From: CAIWHR01 sp963726775
GTDB lineage: Bacteria; Pseudomonadota; Gammaproteobacteria; Burkholderiales; Casimicrobiaceae
NCBI GenBank assembly: GCA_963726775.1
Contig: CAVSDL010000009.1
Location: forward strand, 744,001 to 808,000
Length of the DNA: 64,000 bases
Direction of reading: 5' to 3'
In this document: positions 42,719 through 52,340 of the stretch, one piece after another
Position numbering within the stretch: position 1 is the first letter of the stretch
Layout of the letters: every line of letters begins with the position of its first letter
Program-made: the position numbers and the translations under genes
The notes under the pieces: generated by a model
What the model saw: the letters and a program-made list of their open reading frames with translations, nothing else
What the model was told of the DNA's origin: nothing
Database searches by the model: none

Positions 42719-42731
42719 GTAATTTAATTAC
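42719..42731. promoter_or_regulatory. RpiR-like operator 2 (GTAATTTAATTAC)
   Basis: A perfect 13-bp palindrome in the same divergent region, 70 bp ahead of the solute-binding protein gene. AT-rich elements like this are typical sites of RpiR/MurR proteins. Confidence 0.55.
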
Positions 42732-42800
42732 ACCAGTCACAATCCGCCGCGCGCTGGGCATTGAAAGCGCCGGGGTTTGCCATTCGCAAGGAGGAGAGTC

Positions 42801-44384
42801 ATGTTTCCCACCGGCATCCGCGGCACTCGTTCCCTTCACACAACTCCGACGTTTCGCGCCGGTCTCGTGGCGATCGCGCTGGCGGCAGCGCTAGGCCTCG
42901 CGGCCGGTTCCGCGCTGGCCGCACCTCTAAAGGGCGGCGCCGCCAACATCGCCATGATCGGCGAGCCGCAGACGCTCGATCCGATGGCTTCGACCGCCGA
43001 TCTCGTCGGCATAATCACGCAACACGTGTACGAACTGCTGTACACGTTCGATGCCAACTGGAACGTGACGCCCATGCTGGCGGAGAGCATGCCGGTGATC
43101 TCGAAGGACGGCCTGGTCTATACGATCCCGCTGCGCAAAGGCGTCAAGTTCCACAACGGGAAGGAGATGACGTCTGACGATGTCGTCGCGTCGCTGAAGC
43201 GGTGGATGGACACCGCTCCGCGCGGCAAGGCCGTGACGAAGGAGATCAAGAGCCTCGAAGCCAAGGGTCCGAGCTCGATCGTCATCACGCTGAACCGGCC
43301 CTACGCACCCCTGCTCGCGCACCTGGCATTGCCGAACGGCTTCGCGGCGATCATGGCCAAGGACTCGATCGCCACACCGCTCACCCAATTCATCGGCACC
43401 GGACCGTACATGTTCAAGGAACGCAAGCCCGACCAGTACGTACAGCTGGTGCGCTACGACGGTTACAGCGCGCGCAAGGAACCGGCCAGCGGCTACGCCG
43501 GCAAGCGCGAAGCGTGGATCGACGAGCTGCGCTTCATTCCGGTGCCCAACGCGAATACGCGGGTCGAGGGATCGCTGTCGGGGCAATACCAGTTCGCGGA
43601 CCTGCTGCCGGTCGAATCGTATTCACGCCTCGAGAATGTACCCAACGTGAAGCCCGTGCTCACCTCGCCGTTCGGTTTTCCGTACCTGGTGCTGAACACT
43701 AAGCAGGGACCCTTCGCGAATCTCGCCCTGCGCCAGGCAGTGGAGGCGGCGCTCAACAATGCCGACATGATGGGCGCCGGCTTCGGCGACCCCAAGTTCT
43801 ACACTACCGAGTCCAGCCACTACGCCAGGAACACGCCGTTCTATTCGACCGCCGGCACCGAGAACTACGGCAGGGGCGATGCCAAGAAGGCGGCCGCGCT
43901 GGTCGCGATCGGCAAGTACGACGGCACACCGATCAAGATTCTCACCAGTCAGCAGTACGACTTCCATTACCGGATGGCGCTGGTGATGGCCGAAAATCTC
44001 AAGGCCGCCGGATTCAAAGTCGACATGCAGGTGGTCGACTGGTCGACGTTGATCCAGCGCCGTAACGATCCCGCGCTTTGGGATATCTACATCACGCACT
44101 CCGCGGTTCTGCCCGACCCCACGCTGACGCCGCCGCAACTCGGCGACGGCGCGCCGGGCTGGTGGAGCTCGCCCGCGAAAGATGCGTCGCTTGCGGCGCT
44201 CAACGCCGAAGCCGACCCGAAGAAGCGCGGCGCGCTGTGGGGCAACGTACAGTCGGTCGTGTTCACCGAAGTGCCGTACATCCGGGTCGGCTACTTCAAC
44301 AGCGTGACCGCACGTTCGCCGAAGCTCGAGGGCTACGTCGCGATGCCGTGGCCGTTTTTCTGGAACACGTGGCTGGACAAGTGA
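42801..44384 (+). CDS. ABC peptide/opine-type solute-binding protein (SBP_bac_5)
   Basis: The 527-residue periplasmic protein has a signal peptide (about 1-34, ending SALA) and the family motifs LYTFDANWNVTPMLAESM, YTIPLRKGVKFHNGKEMTSDDVVASLKRW and QFIGTGPYMFKE. It feeds the dipeptide-type importer encoded downstream. Given the later genes, the ligand is likely a D-amino-acid-containing peptide or N-acyl-D-amino acid. ATG 42801 has GAGGAG upstream. Confidence 0.92.
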   Translation: MFPTGIRGTRSLHTTPTFRAGLVAIALAAALGLAAGSALAAPLKGGAANIAMIGEPQTLDPMASTADLVGIITQHVYELLYTFDANWNVTPMLAESMPVISKDGLVYTIPLRKGVKFHNGKEMTSDDVVASLKRWMDTAPRGKAVTKEIKSLEAKGPSSIVITLNRPYAPLLAHLALPNGFAAIMAKDSIATPLTQFIGTGPYMFKERKPDQYVQLVRYDGYSARKEPASGYAGKREAWIDELRFIPVPNANTRVEGSLSGQYQFADLLPVESYSRLENVPNVKPVLTSPFGFPYLVLNTKQGPFANLALRQAVEAALNNADMMGAGFGDPKFYTTESSHYARNTPFYSTAGTENYGRGDAKKAAALVAIGKYDGTPIKILTSQQYDFHYRMALVMAENLKAAGFKVDMQVVDWSTLIQRRNDPALWDIYITHSAVLPDPTLTPPQLGDGAPGWWSSPAKDASLAALNAEADPKKRGALWGNVQSVVFTEVPYIRVGYFNSVTARSPKLEGYVAMPWPFFWNTWLDK

Positions 44385-44487
44385 GGCTTGCGCACTTGCA
44401 TTGATCGAGTCCATTGCAGCCCCACGGCATGAGCGCGACGGGCCGCCCCGAGCGCGAATACCGGAGCGCGCAGCGCGAAGGTACTCC

Positions 44488-45429
44488 ATGACCCGGTATC
44501 TCGCTTCGCGTTTCGCCGGCATGGTGATCGTGATGCTGCTGGTGGCCACCATCGTCTTTTTCATCACGCGGCTCGCACCCGGCGATCCTGCAGCGGTCAT
44601 GCTGGGCGAGCAGGCGACGGCCACCGACATCGCGAAGTTGCGCGCGTCCTATGGACTCGATCAGCCGCTGCCGTTGCAGTTCGTCTACTGGCTGGGCGAA
44701 CTGGCTCGCGGCAACCTCGGCCAGTCGATTTTCCTGCAGCGGCCGGTGACCCAGGCGCTGGCCGAGCGCGCGGAACCGACCTTTTTCCTGACGCTGTTCT
44801 CGATTGTCATCGCCACATTGATCGGTATTCCCTGCGGCATCGTTGCAGCCGTCTGGCGTGGCAAGACCATCGATCAGTTCTTTTCGGGCTTCGCGATGCT
44901 GGGCGCGAGCATCCCGAGCTTCTGGTTCGGTCTGATCCTCATGCAGATTTTCGCGGTGAGCCTCGGCTGGTTTCCGGTGGCGGGCTACGGCGATCCGGGC
45001 GTGCCCTTGAGCGATCGTCTGCATCATCTGGTGTTGCCGGCGATCGTGCTCGGCGTGGTCAACTCGGCGCTCATCCTGCGCTTCACCCGGGCAAGTATGC
45101 TCGACGTCCTCGGCGAAGACCATATTCGCACCGCCCGCGCCAAAGGACTTTCCGAAGCCAGCGTGATCCTGCACCACGCGCTGCGCAACGCCTTGATTCC
45201 GGTGATCACCATACTCGGCCTCACCTTCGCTCTGCTGATCGGCGGCGCGATCGTGACCGAAACGGTCTTCGGCCTGCCGGGCATTGGCAACCTCGTCGTT
45301 TCCGCTGTCCTGCGCCGCGACTATCCGGTCATTCAGGGTGCACTCCTTGTGATCGCTGGTCTCTACGTGCTCATTAATCTCCTGATCGACCTTCTGTACC
45401 TGGTCGTCGATCCGCGCGTGAAATATTGA
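44488..45429 (+). CDS. ABC permease, DppB-like
   Basis: The 313-residue inner-membrane permease has an N-terminal TM helix, then the DppB pattern FFITRLAPGDPAAVMLGEQAT, and an EAA loop (HIRTARAKGLSEASVILHHALRNALIPVI). It pairs with the DppC-like protein. ATG 44488 fits the family; the frame extends to 44401 without support. Confidence 0.92.
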   Translation: MTRYLASRFAGMVIVMLLVATIVFFITRLAPGDPAAVMLGEQATATDIAKLRASYGLDQPLPLQFVYWLGELARGNLGQSIFLQRPVTQALAERAEPTFFLTLFSIVIATLIGIPCGIVAAVWRGKTIDQFFSGFAMLGASIPSFWFGLILMQIFAVSLGWFPVAGYGDPGVPLSDRLHHLVLPAIVLGVVNSALILRFTRASMLDVLGEDHIRTARAKGLSEASVILHHALRNALIPVITILGLTFALLIGGAIVTETVFGLPGIGNLVVSAVLRRDYPVIQGALLVIAGLYVLINLLIDLLYLVVDPRVKY

Positions 45430-45445
45430 TCGGCGCGACAACGTC

Positions 45446-46330
45446 ATGACGGCCGCCGTTACGCCCATCGCGGTTAACGTTGCTTCACGCAGTCCCGGGG
45501 CGATCATACTGCGCAAGCTGTTCCGGCGCAGGCTCGTATTGGTCGGCGCGGTGATCCTGGGCATCGTCGCGGCGCTCGCAATCTTTGCGCCGTGGATCAC
45601 GCCCTACGACCCGATGGCGTTGAAGATCGTCGACCGACTGCAAAGTCCGCGCACTGCGCACTGGTTCGGCACCGACGAACTCGGTCGGGACGTGTTCTCG
45701 CGCGTGATTTACGGGGCGCGCTACTCGCTGATGATCGGCGCCATGGTGGTGCTGATCTCTATGACTGGCGGTGTGCTGCTTGGACTCACTGCCGGATTCT
45801 TCCGCCGCCTGGATGGTCCGATCATGCGCCTGGTCGACGCGATGATGTCGTTCCCGGATATCCTGCTGGCGATCGCGCTCGTCGCGGTGCTGGGTGCGTC
45901 GATGACCAACGTGATCCTCGCGCTCGCCATCGTCTACACGCCGCGCGTCGCCCGGGTCGTGCGGGCCTCGACGCTGGTTGTTCGCGAGCTGCTGTTCATC
46001 GAAGCCGCGCGCGCGCTCGGCGTCTCGACGTGGCGCATCCTGTTTATCCATATCCTGAACAACATCGCTTCGCCAATCCTGGTGCAGGCGACGTTCATCT
46101 TCGCCTACGCCGTGCTCGCCGAAGCGGGTCTGTCGTTCCTTGGCGTCGGCGTGCCGCCGGCGCTGCCGACGTGGGGCACGATGATCGCCAGCAGCCAGCA
46201 ATTCGCGCATCAGGCGATCTGGCTCGTGGTGTTTCCGGGCGTCGCGATCATTCTTTCGGCGCTGTCGCTGCAGATGGTGGGCGACGGCTTCCGCGATTTG
46301 CTCGACCCCAAGCTCCGGAAGGCGATGTGA
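45446..46330 (+). CDS. ABC permease, DppC-like
   Basis: The 294-residue permease has an N-terminal TM, the DppC linker FAPWITPYDPMALKIVDRL, then WFGTDELGRDVFSRVIYGARYSL and an EAA loop in EAARALGVSTWRILFIHILNNIASP. Starts 16 bp after dppB-like and overlaps the next ATPase gene by 4 bp (GTGA). Confidence 0.92.
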   Translation: MTAAVTPIAVNVASRSPGAIILRKLFRRRLVLVGAVILGIVAALAIFAPWITPYDPMALKIVDRLQSPRTAHWFGTDELGRDVFSRVIYGARYSLMIGAMVVLISMTGGVLLGLTAGFFRRLDGPIMRLVDAMMSFPDILLAIALVAVLGASMTNVILALAIVYTPRVARVVRASTLVVRELLFIEAARALGVSTWRILFIHILNNIASPILVQATFIFAYAVLAEAGLSFLGVGVPPALPTWGTMIASSQQFAHQAIWLVVFPGVAIILSALSLQMVGDGFRDLLDPKLRKAM

Positions 46331-47358
46331 GCGTGACCACGCAGTCGCACGCTGGCGCTCCGCTGCTGCAGGTCAGGCATCTGCAGACCCATTTCCTCAC
46401 CGATGCCGGGCTGGTCAAGGCGGTCGAGGACGTCTCGTTCACACTGAACGCCGGGGAAACGCTCGCCGTCGTCGGCGAATCCGGCTCCGGCAAGTCGGTG
46501 ACGAGCCTGTCGATCATGGGGCTGATTCCGAATCCTCCCGGACGCATCGTCGGCGGCGAGATCCTGTTCCGGACCCGCGAAGGCCCGGTGGTCGATCTCG
46601 CGAAGCTTCCCATCAAGGCGCTGCGGAAACTCCGCGGCCGCGACATCGCGATGATCTTCCAGGAGCCCATGACGAGCCTGGACCCGGTGTTTACCGTCGG
46701 CGCTCAGATCGCGGAAGCTGCGGCGCTGCATCTCGGCATGAATCGCCACGCGGCGAGGAAACGCGCACTGGACATGCTCGAACTGGTGGAAATCCCCGCC
46801 GCGAGACAGCGTATCGACGAATATCCGCATCAATTGTCCGGCGGCATGCGGCAGCGGGTGATGATCGCGGTGGCGCTCGCGTGCAATCCGTCGCTCCTGA
46901 TCGCCGATGAGCCGACGACGGCGCTCGACGTCACGATCCAGGCGCAGATTCTCGCCCTGCTTAACAAGCTGCGCCGGGAGATCGGCATGGCGGTGCTGTT
47001 TGTCACGCACAACCTTGGCGTCGTCGCCGAGATCGCCGACCGCGTCGTCGTCATGTACAGCGGTCGCGTAGTCGAAGAGGGTGACGTGCACTCGTTGTTC
47101 AAGCGACCGCGGCATCCGTACACGCGCGGACTGCTGGAGTGCCTGCCGCGGCGCGCGCTCGACGACGAATCCACGATGGCGCGGCGGCGACTGAACGCGA
47201 TTCCCGGCCAGGTCGCAAGCCCGCTCGACCCGCTGCCAGGATGCGCGTTCGCTCCGCGCTGCGCGCTCGTGCTGCCCGAATGCTCGGCCGCGATGCCGCC
47301 GCTCGCTGCGCTTGCCGCAGGCCAGGGCTCGCGCTGCATACGCTGGGGGATGCTTTGA
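46327..47358 (+). CDS. ABC transporter ATP-binding protein, DppD-like
   Basis: The 343-residue nucleotide-binding protein has Walker A GESGSGKSV (residues about 53-61), signature LSGGMRQRV, Walker B LLIADEPTTALD and the C-terminal oligopeptide/dipeptide extension (CAFAPRCALVLPEC, Cys-rich, possibly Fe-S binding). It starts at GTG 46327 overlapping the permease stop. Confidence 0.92.
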   Translation: MSVTTQSHAGAPLLQVRHLQTHFLTDAGLVKAVEDVSFTLNAGETLAVVGESGSGKSVTSLSIMGLIPNPPGRIVGGEILFRTREGPVVDLAKLPIKALRKLRGRDIAMIFQEPMTSLDPVFTVGAQIAEAAALHLGMNRHAARKRALDMLELVEIPAARQRIDEYPHQLSGGMRQRVMIAVALACNPSLLIADEPTTALDVTIQAQILALLNKLRREIGMAVLFVTHNLGVVAEIADRVVVMYSGRVVEEGDVHSLFKRPRHPYTRGLLECLPRRALDDESTMARRRLNAIPGQVASPLDPLPGCAFAPRCALVLPECSAAMPPLAALAAGQGSRCIRWGML

Positions 47359-48341
47359 ACGCGGCCCCGATCAGCACCGAAATGGCTGCAAGCGCGCCGA
47401 TGCTGGCGGTGCGCGGCCTCAAGAAATATTTCGGCCACGGCGAGCGCCCGGTTCGGGCCGTCGACGACGTCAGCTTCGACATCGCGAAGGGCGAGGTGCT
47501 GGGCCTCGTCGGCGAATCGGGCTCGGGCAAGAGCACGATCGGACGCTCGGTGCTGAAGCTGATTGATCCGACCGCGGGTGAAGTGTGGTTCGAAGGCTCC
47601 GATCTCGCGCCGATGTCCTCACGTGAAATGCGTCCCTACCGCCGCCGGCTGCAGATCATCTTCCAGGATCCGTACGCGAGCCTTAACCCGCGCCGGCGCG
47701 TCGGCGACACGCTGGACGAAGCGATGGCGACGCACGGACTGCACCCGGGCGCTGCTCGCAGGAAACGGGTCGCGGAGCTCTTGTCGCTCGTGGGTCTCGC
47801 GCCCGAGCACGCGCAGCGTTTTCCGCACGAATTCTCGGGCGGGCAGCGGCAGCGAATCGGCATCGCCCGGGCGCTTGCCGTCGAGCCACAATTCATCGTC
47901 GCCGACGAGCCGGTGTCCGCGCTCGACGTCTCCATTCAAGCGCAAGTCATCAATCTGCTCTCCGACTTGCGCGAGCGCTTCGGGCTGACCATGCTGTTCA
48001 TCTCGCACGATCTCGACGTCGTCGAATACTTGTGCGATCGGATCGTCGTGCTCTATCTCGGCAAGGTGATGGAAGTCGCGCCGGCGAAAGATCTGTACAG
48101 GGCGCCCAAGCATCCCTATACCGAAGCGCTCCTCGAAGCGTCGCCGCGGCCGGACCCGGAGGCGCGCCGCGACCGCCGCCTTCTCGAAGGCGATATCCCG
48201 AGTCCCGTCGATCCGCCGTCGGGCTGCGTTTTCCGCACCCGTTGTCCGTACGCGCTGGACGCGTGCGCTGCCGAGGTGCCTGCACTGCGCGAAGTGGCAC
48301 CGGGCCGGTTCAAGGCCTGTATCCGCGACGACATCCTTTGA
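47355..48341 (+). CDS. ABC transporter ATP-binding protein, DppF-like
   Basis: The 328-residue nucleotide-binding protein has Walker A GESGSGKST, a Q-loop QIIFQDPYASLNPRRRV, signature FSGGQRQRI, Walker B FIVADEPVSALD and the C-terminal oligopeptide extension with CVFRTRCPYALDAC. TTG 47355 overlaps the previous stop; ATG 47382 is the first ATG. It completes a five-gene importer. Confidence 0.9.
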   Translation: MNAAPISTEMAASAPMLAVRGLKKYFGHGERPVRAVDDVSFDIAKGEVLGLVGESGSGKSTIGRSVLKLIDPTAGEVWFEGSDLAPMSSREMRPYRRRLQIIFQDPYASLNPRRRVGDTLDEAMATHGLHPGAARRKRVAELLSLVGLAPEHAQRFPHEFSGGQRQRIGIARALAVEPQFIVADEPVSALDVSIQAQVINLLSDLRERFGLTMLFISHDLDVVEYLCDRIVVLYLGKVMEVAPAKDLYRAPKHPYTEALLEASPRPDPEARRDRRLLEGDIPSPVDPPSGCVFRTRCPYALDACAAEVPALREVAPGRFKACIRDDIL

Positions 48342-48350
48342 GGCATTAAG

Positions 48351-49644
48351 ATGAACCTAGCCACCATCCTTTCCGAAACGCTCGACCCCGCGACCAAGGG
48401 CTATCCGCTTTCCGGGCCCACGCTGCCGATCTCCGCCATCGGCGCGCAGCGTTGGAGCGTGCTCAACGGAGACCTGCCATTGCCGCTGGCGGTAATACGC
48501 GATTCGGCGCTCGCGCACAATCACGCGTGGATGCGCGACTTCACCGCGTCGACCGGCGTGCTGCTGGCGCCGCACGGCAAGACAACGATGGCGCCGCAGA
48601 TCTTCGCACAGCAACTTGCCGCGGGCGCCTGGGGGATTACCGTCGCCAACGTGCAGCAGCTTGGCCTCTGCGTGCGCTTCGGCGTGCGCCACGTCCTCAT
48701 GGCCAATCAACTCCTCGGTACGGCTGAGGTCGGCGCGGTGATCCGCCTGCGCGAGGAGCATCCCGACCTCGAGTTTCATTTCCTCATCGATTCGCAAGTG
48801 CAACTGGCGTCGATCGAACATCTCGCCGCATCGCAGAAGATGTCGCGCAAGCTCACGGCGCTGGTCGAGCTGGGCGTGCCGGGGGGCCGCACCGGTTGCC
48901 GGACGTTCGACGATGCGATGACCGTCGCCCGAGCGATCGCGACGAGCAAGATCGTAGCGCTGTCGGGCCTCGAATGTTACGAGGGACTCCAGGTCAACGG
49001 CGACTCGGCGCGCGACACGGCCATGGTGGGCGCGCTGATGCAGCGCGTGAAGAACGTTGCGCTCGCTTGCGATGCGAAGAAGCTGTTCGCCGGGACGTCG
49101 ATCATTCTCACGGCAGGCGGCTCGGCGGCATTCGACATCGTCGCGCGTGAATTGCCGCTGCGTCTGTCCAGACCCGTGCTGACGATTCTGCGCAGCGGCT
49201 GCTACGTCACGCACGATTCGGGCTTCTACAATCGCATGCTCGAGCAAGTCAAGGCGCGCAGCGGCGCCGCATGGCAAATGCGTGCAGGGCTGCAGCCCGC
49301 GCTCGAAGTGTGGTCGCGCGTGCAATCCACCCCCGAGCCGGAGCTCGCCATTCTCACCATGGGAAAGCGCGACGCGTCGTTCGATCTCGACCTTCCGGTG
49401 CCCACAAAGCGCTACCGCACCGGAGTCGATGCCGCGCCGCAACCCGTGCCGGCGTCGTGGAAAATTACCGGGATGAACGACCAACACGCGTATTTGAGCC
49501 TCGCCGCTGGCGATGCGCCGCAGGTCGGCGATCTGGTCGGATGCGGCATCTCGCATCCGTGCACGACCTTCGACAAATGGCGCGCTCTTGTTCACCGTCG
49601 ACGACGACTATCGTGTGACGGGCGCGATTCGGACGTTTTTCTGA
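48351..49644 (+). CDS. D-threonine aldolase/D-serine-deaminase-like PLP enzyme, frameshifted near its end
   Basis: The alanine-racemase-like N-domain has LPLPLAVIRDSALAHNHAW and the PLP Lys in VLLAPHGKTTMAPQIF (about residue 77). The C-terminal metal region GISHPCTTFDKW is also present. Related enzymes act on D-serine, D-threonine or other D-amino acids. Starts 9 bp after the ABC genes. One extra base within GCTCTTG (49584-49590) changes frame; the restored frame reads TVDDDYRVTGAIRTFF and ends at TGA 49642-49644. Without correction the frame continues to 49898 with an unrelated tail. About 17 C-terminal residues after the catalytic metal site are affected. Confidence 0.85.
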
Positions 49645-49722
49645 GCCTGCCGCAAAAGTCGATTCGCATGACCAGACGCCGCAACACGACTCACGCACCC
49701 GTGGGCGATCTGCTTCTACACG

Positions 49723-50604
49723 ATGCGCGAGCGCGCCGCCACGTTGTCACAGGCGCAGCAGCAGGTCGCCGCGACGGTGCTCGACGATCCGGAATTCGCG
49801 TTGCGCGCCAATGTCGACGCACTGGCGCGCCGGGCGAAGGTCAGCCCGCCGTCGATCGTTCGGTTTTGCCGCGCACTGGGTTTTGGCGGCCTGCGTGAAT
49901 TCAAGCTCAACCTGGCGCAGACGCTCGCCATCGGGACGTCGACGCTGCATCGGGCGCTGGCCCCCGGCGACAACATGCAGACCGTCACACACAAGGTGCT
50001 GCAGGGCGCGGCGAGCGCGCTGGCCAACCTCGAGCAGCACATCGCGCCGGCGGCGGTCGAACGGGCGGTGACGCGGATCGCGAACGCGCGGCGGGTCGAT
50101 TGCTACGCCGTGGGCAACACGTCGATGTTCATGGCCAGTGACGCCCAGGCGCGATTTTCGCGGCTCGGCCTGACTTCGAATTTCTATTTCGACGCCTACC
50201 TGCAGCTGGTCTCGGCGGCAACGATGAACAAGAGCGATGTCGTGCTGGCGATCTCGCATGTCGGACGGATGCCGTTCCTGCTGGAGTCGGTCGGCGTCGC
50301 GAAGGAGCAGGGCGCGACGATCATCGCGATCACGCAGCCGAATACGCCATTGGCCGAGTTGGTCGACATCGTCCTGCCGATCGTCGTGCCGGCCGACCCG
50401 TTGATGCGCGTCGGCACGGAGGCGTATCTCGCGCAACTGGCGTATCTCGAAATACTGATGGTCGGCACCGGCTTGCGCCGTGGTCCGCCCGCATTGAGCC
50501 AGTTGAAGCGCGTGCGTCAGGTGCTGCAGGAGCGCGGCGTGGACAGCGAAGCGCATCCGGTGCTGCAGGCGGCGTGGTCGAAACGCGAAAGGCAACCGCT
50601 ATGA
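49723..50604 (+). CDS. RpiR/MurR family transcriptional regulator
   Basis: The 293-residue regulator has an N-terminal HTH_6-type domain (SQAQQQVAATVLDDPEFAL; LARRAKVSPPSIVRFCRALGFGGLREFKLNL) and a SIS domain (about 120-260; RVDCYAVGNTSMFMASDAQARFSRLG, VLAISHVGRM). The SIS effector is probably a catabolic intermediate. ATG 49723 lacks a clear SD but is the only start of the frame. It overlaps the next gene as ATGA and likely binds the AT-rich sites near 42.6-42.7 kb. Confidence 0.9.
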   Translation: MRERAATLSQAQQQVAATVLDDPEFALRANVDALARRAKVSPPSIVRFCRALGFGGLREFKLNLAQTLAIGTSTLHRALAPGDNMQTVTHKVLQGAASALANLEQHIAPAAVERAVTRIANARRVDCYAVGNTSMFMASDAQARFSRLGLTSNFYFDAYLQLVSAATMNKSDVVLAISHVGRMPFLLESVGVAKEQGATIIAITQPNTPLAELVDIVLPIVVPADPLMRVGTEAYLAQLAYLEILMVGTGLRRGPPALSQLKRVRQVLQERGVDSEAHPVLQAAWSKRERQPL

Positions 50605-52052
50605 ATGTCGGACACAAGACCGCGCTGCTCCTGCGTGGCGGCACGGTCATCGACGGCACCGGCGCGCCGCGTCTGGTCGCCGATGTAAGCATTGAAGGCG
50701 AGCGCATCGCCGCGGTCGGATTGCGGCTGCCGGCGCACGGTGCCGAGGTGATCGACGTCACCGGCAGGATCGTCGCGCCGGGTTTTATCGACGTCCACAC
50801 CCACGACGACCAGATCGTGCTGGCGGCGCCGGAGATGCTGCCGAAGATCAGTCAGGGCGTGACAACCGTCGTCGTCGGCAATTGCGGCATCAGCCTGGCA
50901 CCGCTGGTGCATGCCGACGTTCCGCCGCCGCTCAACCTGCTGGGCGGCAGCGACAAGTACGTCCATCCGACGATGGCCGCGTATGTCGAAGCGGTCGGAC
51001 ACGCGCGGCCCGCGGTCAACGTGGCCGCGCTAGTCGGGCATTCGACCCTGCGCGTGGCGACGATGGACGACCCTTATCGACCCGCGACGCGCGCCGAGCA
51101 GGCACGGATGGTCGAGCTGCTGCGAGAGGGCATGGACGCAGGCGCGACGGGCTTCAGTTCCGGCGTGTTCTACGCGACGGGCGCCGCCGCCGATGTCGAT
51201 GAACTGTCGCTGCTCGCGGGCATTGCCGGCGACGCCGGCGGCGTGTACGCGACGCACATTCGAGACGAGCACGAAAAGGTGCTCGATTCGCTGGACGAGG
51301 CGTTCACGGCCGGGCGGCGCGGCAAGGTGCCCGTGGTGGTCTCGCATCACAAATGCGCGGGACCGAACAACTGGGGCCGCACCGTGCAGACGCTCGCGCA
51401 CTTCGACGCCGCGCGAAGGAACCAGCCGATCGGTCTCGACATGTATCCGTACATCGCGGGCTCGACGGTGTTGCGCCGGGAAATGGTCGACGGCGTCATC
51501 GACATCCTGATCACGTGGTCGACGCCACATCCTGAAATGGCGGCGCGCATGCTCGCGGACATCGCGGCCGAGTGGGACTGCACGCAACAGGAGGCCTGCG
51601 ATCGCCTGCAGCCGGGAGGCGCGTGCTATTTCCAGATGTGCGAAGAGGACGTGCAGCGGGTGCTCAAGTATCCCGCGACGATGATCGGCTCCGACGGCCT
51701 GCCGCACGATCAGCATCCGCATCCGCGGCTATGGGGAACCTTCCCCCGCGTGCTCGGACACTACAGCCGCGACCTGGGTCTGTTTTCGCTCGAGACGGCG
51801 GTGCACAAGATGAGCGGGCTCTCCGCGCGCAACTTCAAGCTCGAGGATCGCGGCGAAATCCGCGAAGGCGCATACGCCGACGTCGTCGTGTTCGATGAGG
51901 CCACCGTTAAGGACGTTGCGACCTTCGAGCAGCCAAAAGCGCTTGCTATCGGTATCGACTGCGTGCTGGTCAATGGCGCCATCGCCTATCGCTCCGGCGA
52001 GGTATCAAACGAACGCAGCGGACGGTTTCTGCGTCGACCCCCCGTTAGTTAG
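50601..52052 (+). CDS. N-acyl-D-amino-acid deacylase (D-aminoacylase)
   Basis: This 483-residue amidohydrolase has the metal-ligand motif PGFIDVHTHDDQ (residues about 58-69), GNCG (Cys ligand), the THIRDE segment, SHHKCAGPNNWG and the catalytic Asp in IGSDGLPHDQHPHP. It hydrolyses N-acyl-D-amino acids to D-amino acids, consistent with the neighbouring PLP enzyme and importer. Its start overlaps the regulator gene. The island border follows 120 bp downstream. Confidence 0.92.
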   Translation: MNVGHKTALLLRGGTVIDGTGAPRLVADVSIEGERIAAVGLRLPAHGAEVIDVTGRIVAPGFIDVHTHDDQIVLAAPEMLPKISQGVTTVVVGNCGISLAPLVHADVPPPLNLLGGSDKYVHPTMAAYVEAVGHARPAVNVAALVGHSTLRVATMDDPYRPATRAEQARMVELLREGMDAGATGFSSGVFYATGAAADVDELSLLAGIAGDAGGVYATHIRDEHEKVLDSLDEAFTAGRRGKVPVVVSHHKCAGPNNWGRTVQTLAHFDAARRNQPIGLDMYPYIAGSTVLRREMVDGVIDILITWSTPHPEMAARMLADIAAEWDCTQQEACDRLQPGGACYFQMCEEDVQRVLKYPATMIGSDGLPHDQHPHPRLWGTFPRVLGHYSRDLGLFSLETAVHKMSGLSARNFKLEDRGEIREGAYADVVVFDEATVKDVATFEQPKALAIGIDCVLVNGAIAYRSGEVSNERSGRFLRRPPVS

Positions 52053-52170
52053 CCCGTCGTGGTCTCCCGACGGTCCTCGAACGACGGGCATTCAACGTAT
52101 TCCCCTGCGACACGTGAACCGTCGCTGTCGGACGGCGTTAGTGGCTGCTATCGCTGGAAGTCAAGCAGGA

Positions 52171-52221
52171 TGGCTCCCCGACCAAGGCTCGAACCTGGGA
52201 CCTGCGGATTAACAGTCCGTC
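52171..52221 (-). repeat. tRNA-Asn 3'-end duplicate (attachment site) 2
   Basis: These 51 bp repeat the 3' end of tRNA-Asn through CCA. T-stem CCAGG/CTTGG keeps pairing with one G-U wobble. It marks a second island junction between the D-aminoacylase island and the segment next to the tRNA. Confidence 0.85.
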
Positions 52222-52272
52222 CGGACATCGCCCGGAAAGGCGCGCCAGTCAACGATCTTGGCCAAAACGGCC

Positions 52273-52340
52273 GGTAATATTTTCGCCCAGTTTCCAGAGT
52301 TTTCACCTCTGAGGGATTCATTCGGCTTCGCAATATTACC
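52273..52340. repeat. Inverted repeat GGTAATATT ... AATATTACC
   Basis: Two 9-bp perfect inverted arms (52273-52281 and 52332-52340) flank 50 bp. It is followed by a separate 8-bp-stem hairpin, CTGGTTCT/AGAACCAG with a 5-nt loop (52387-52407). The stretch 52222-52451 holds no credible gene; both structures lie between the attachment fragment and the DUF302 gene. Confidence 0.4.

Noticed and set aside
49642..49898. C-terminal extension of the D-amino-acid enzyme
   Set aside because: The tail after 49590 in the uncorrected frame is Arg-rich, overlaps the RpiR gene and does not resemble the family; it results from the frameshift.
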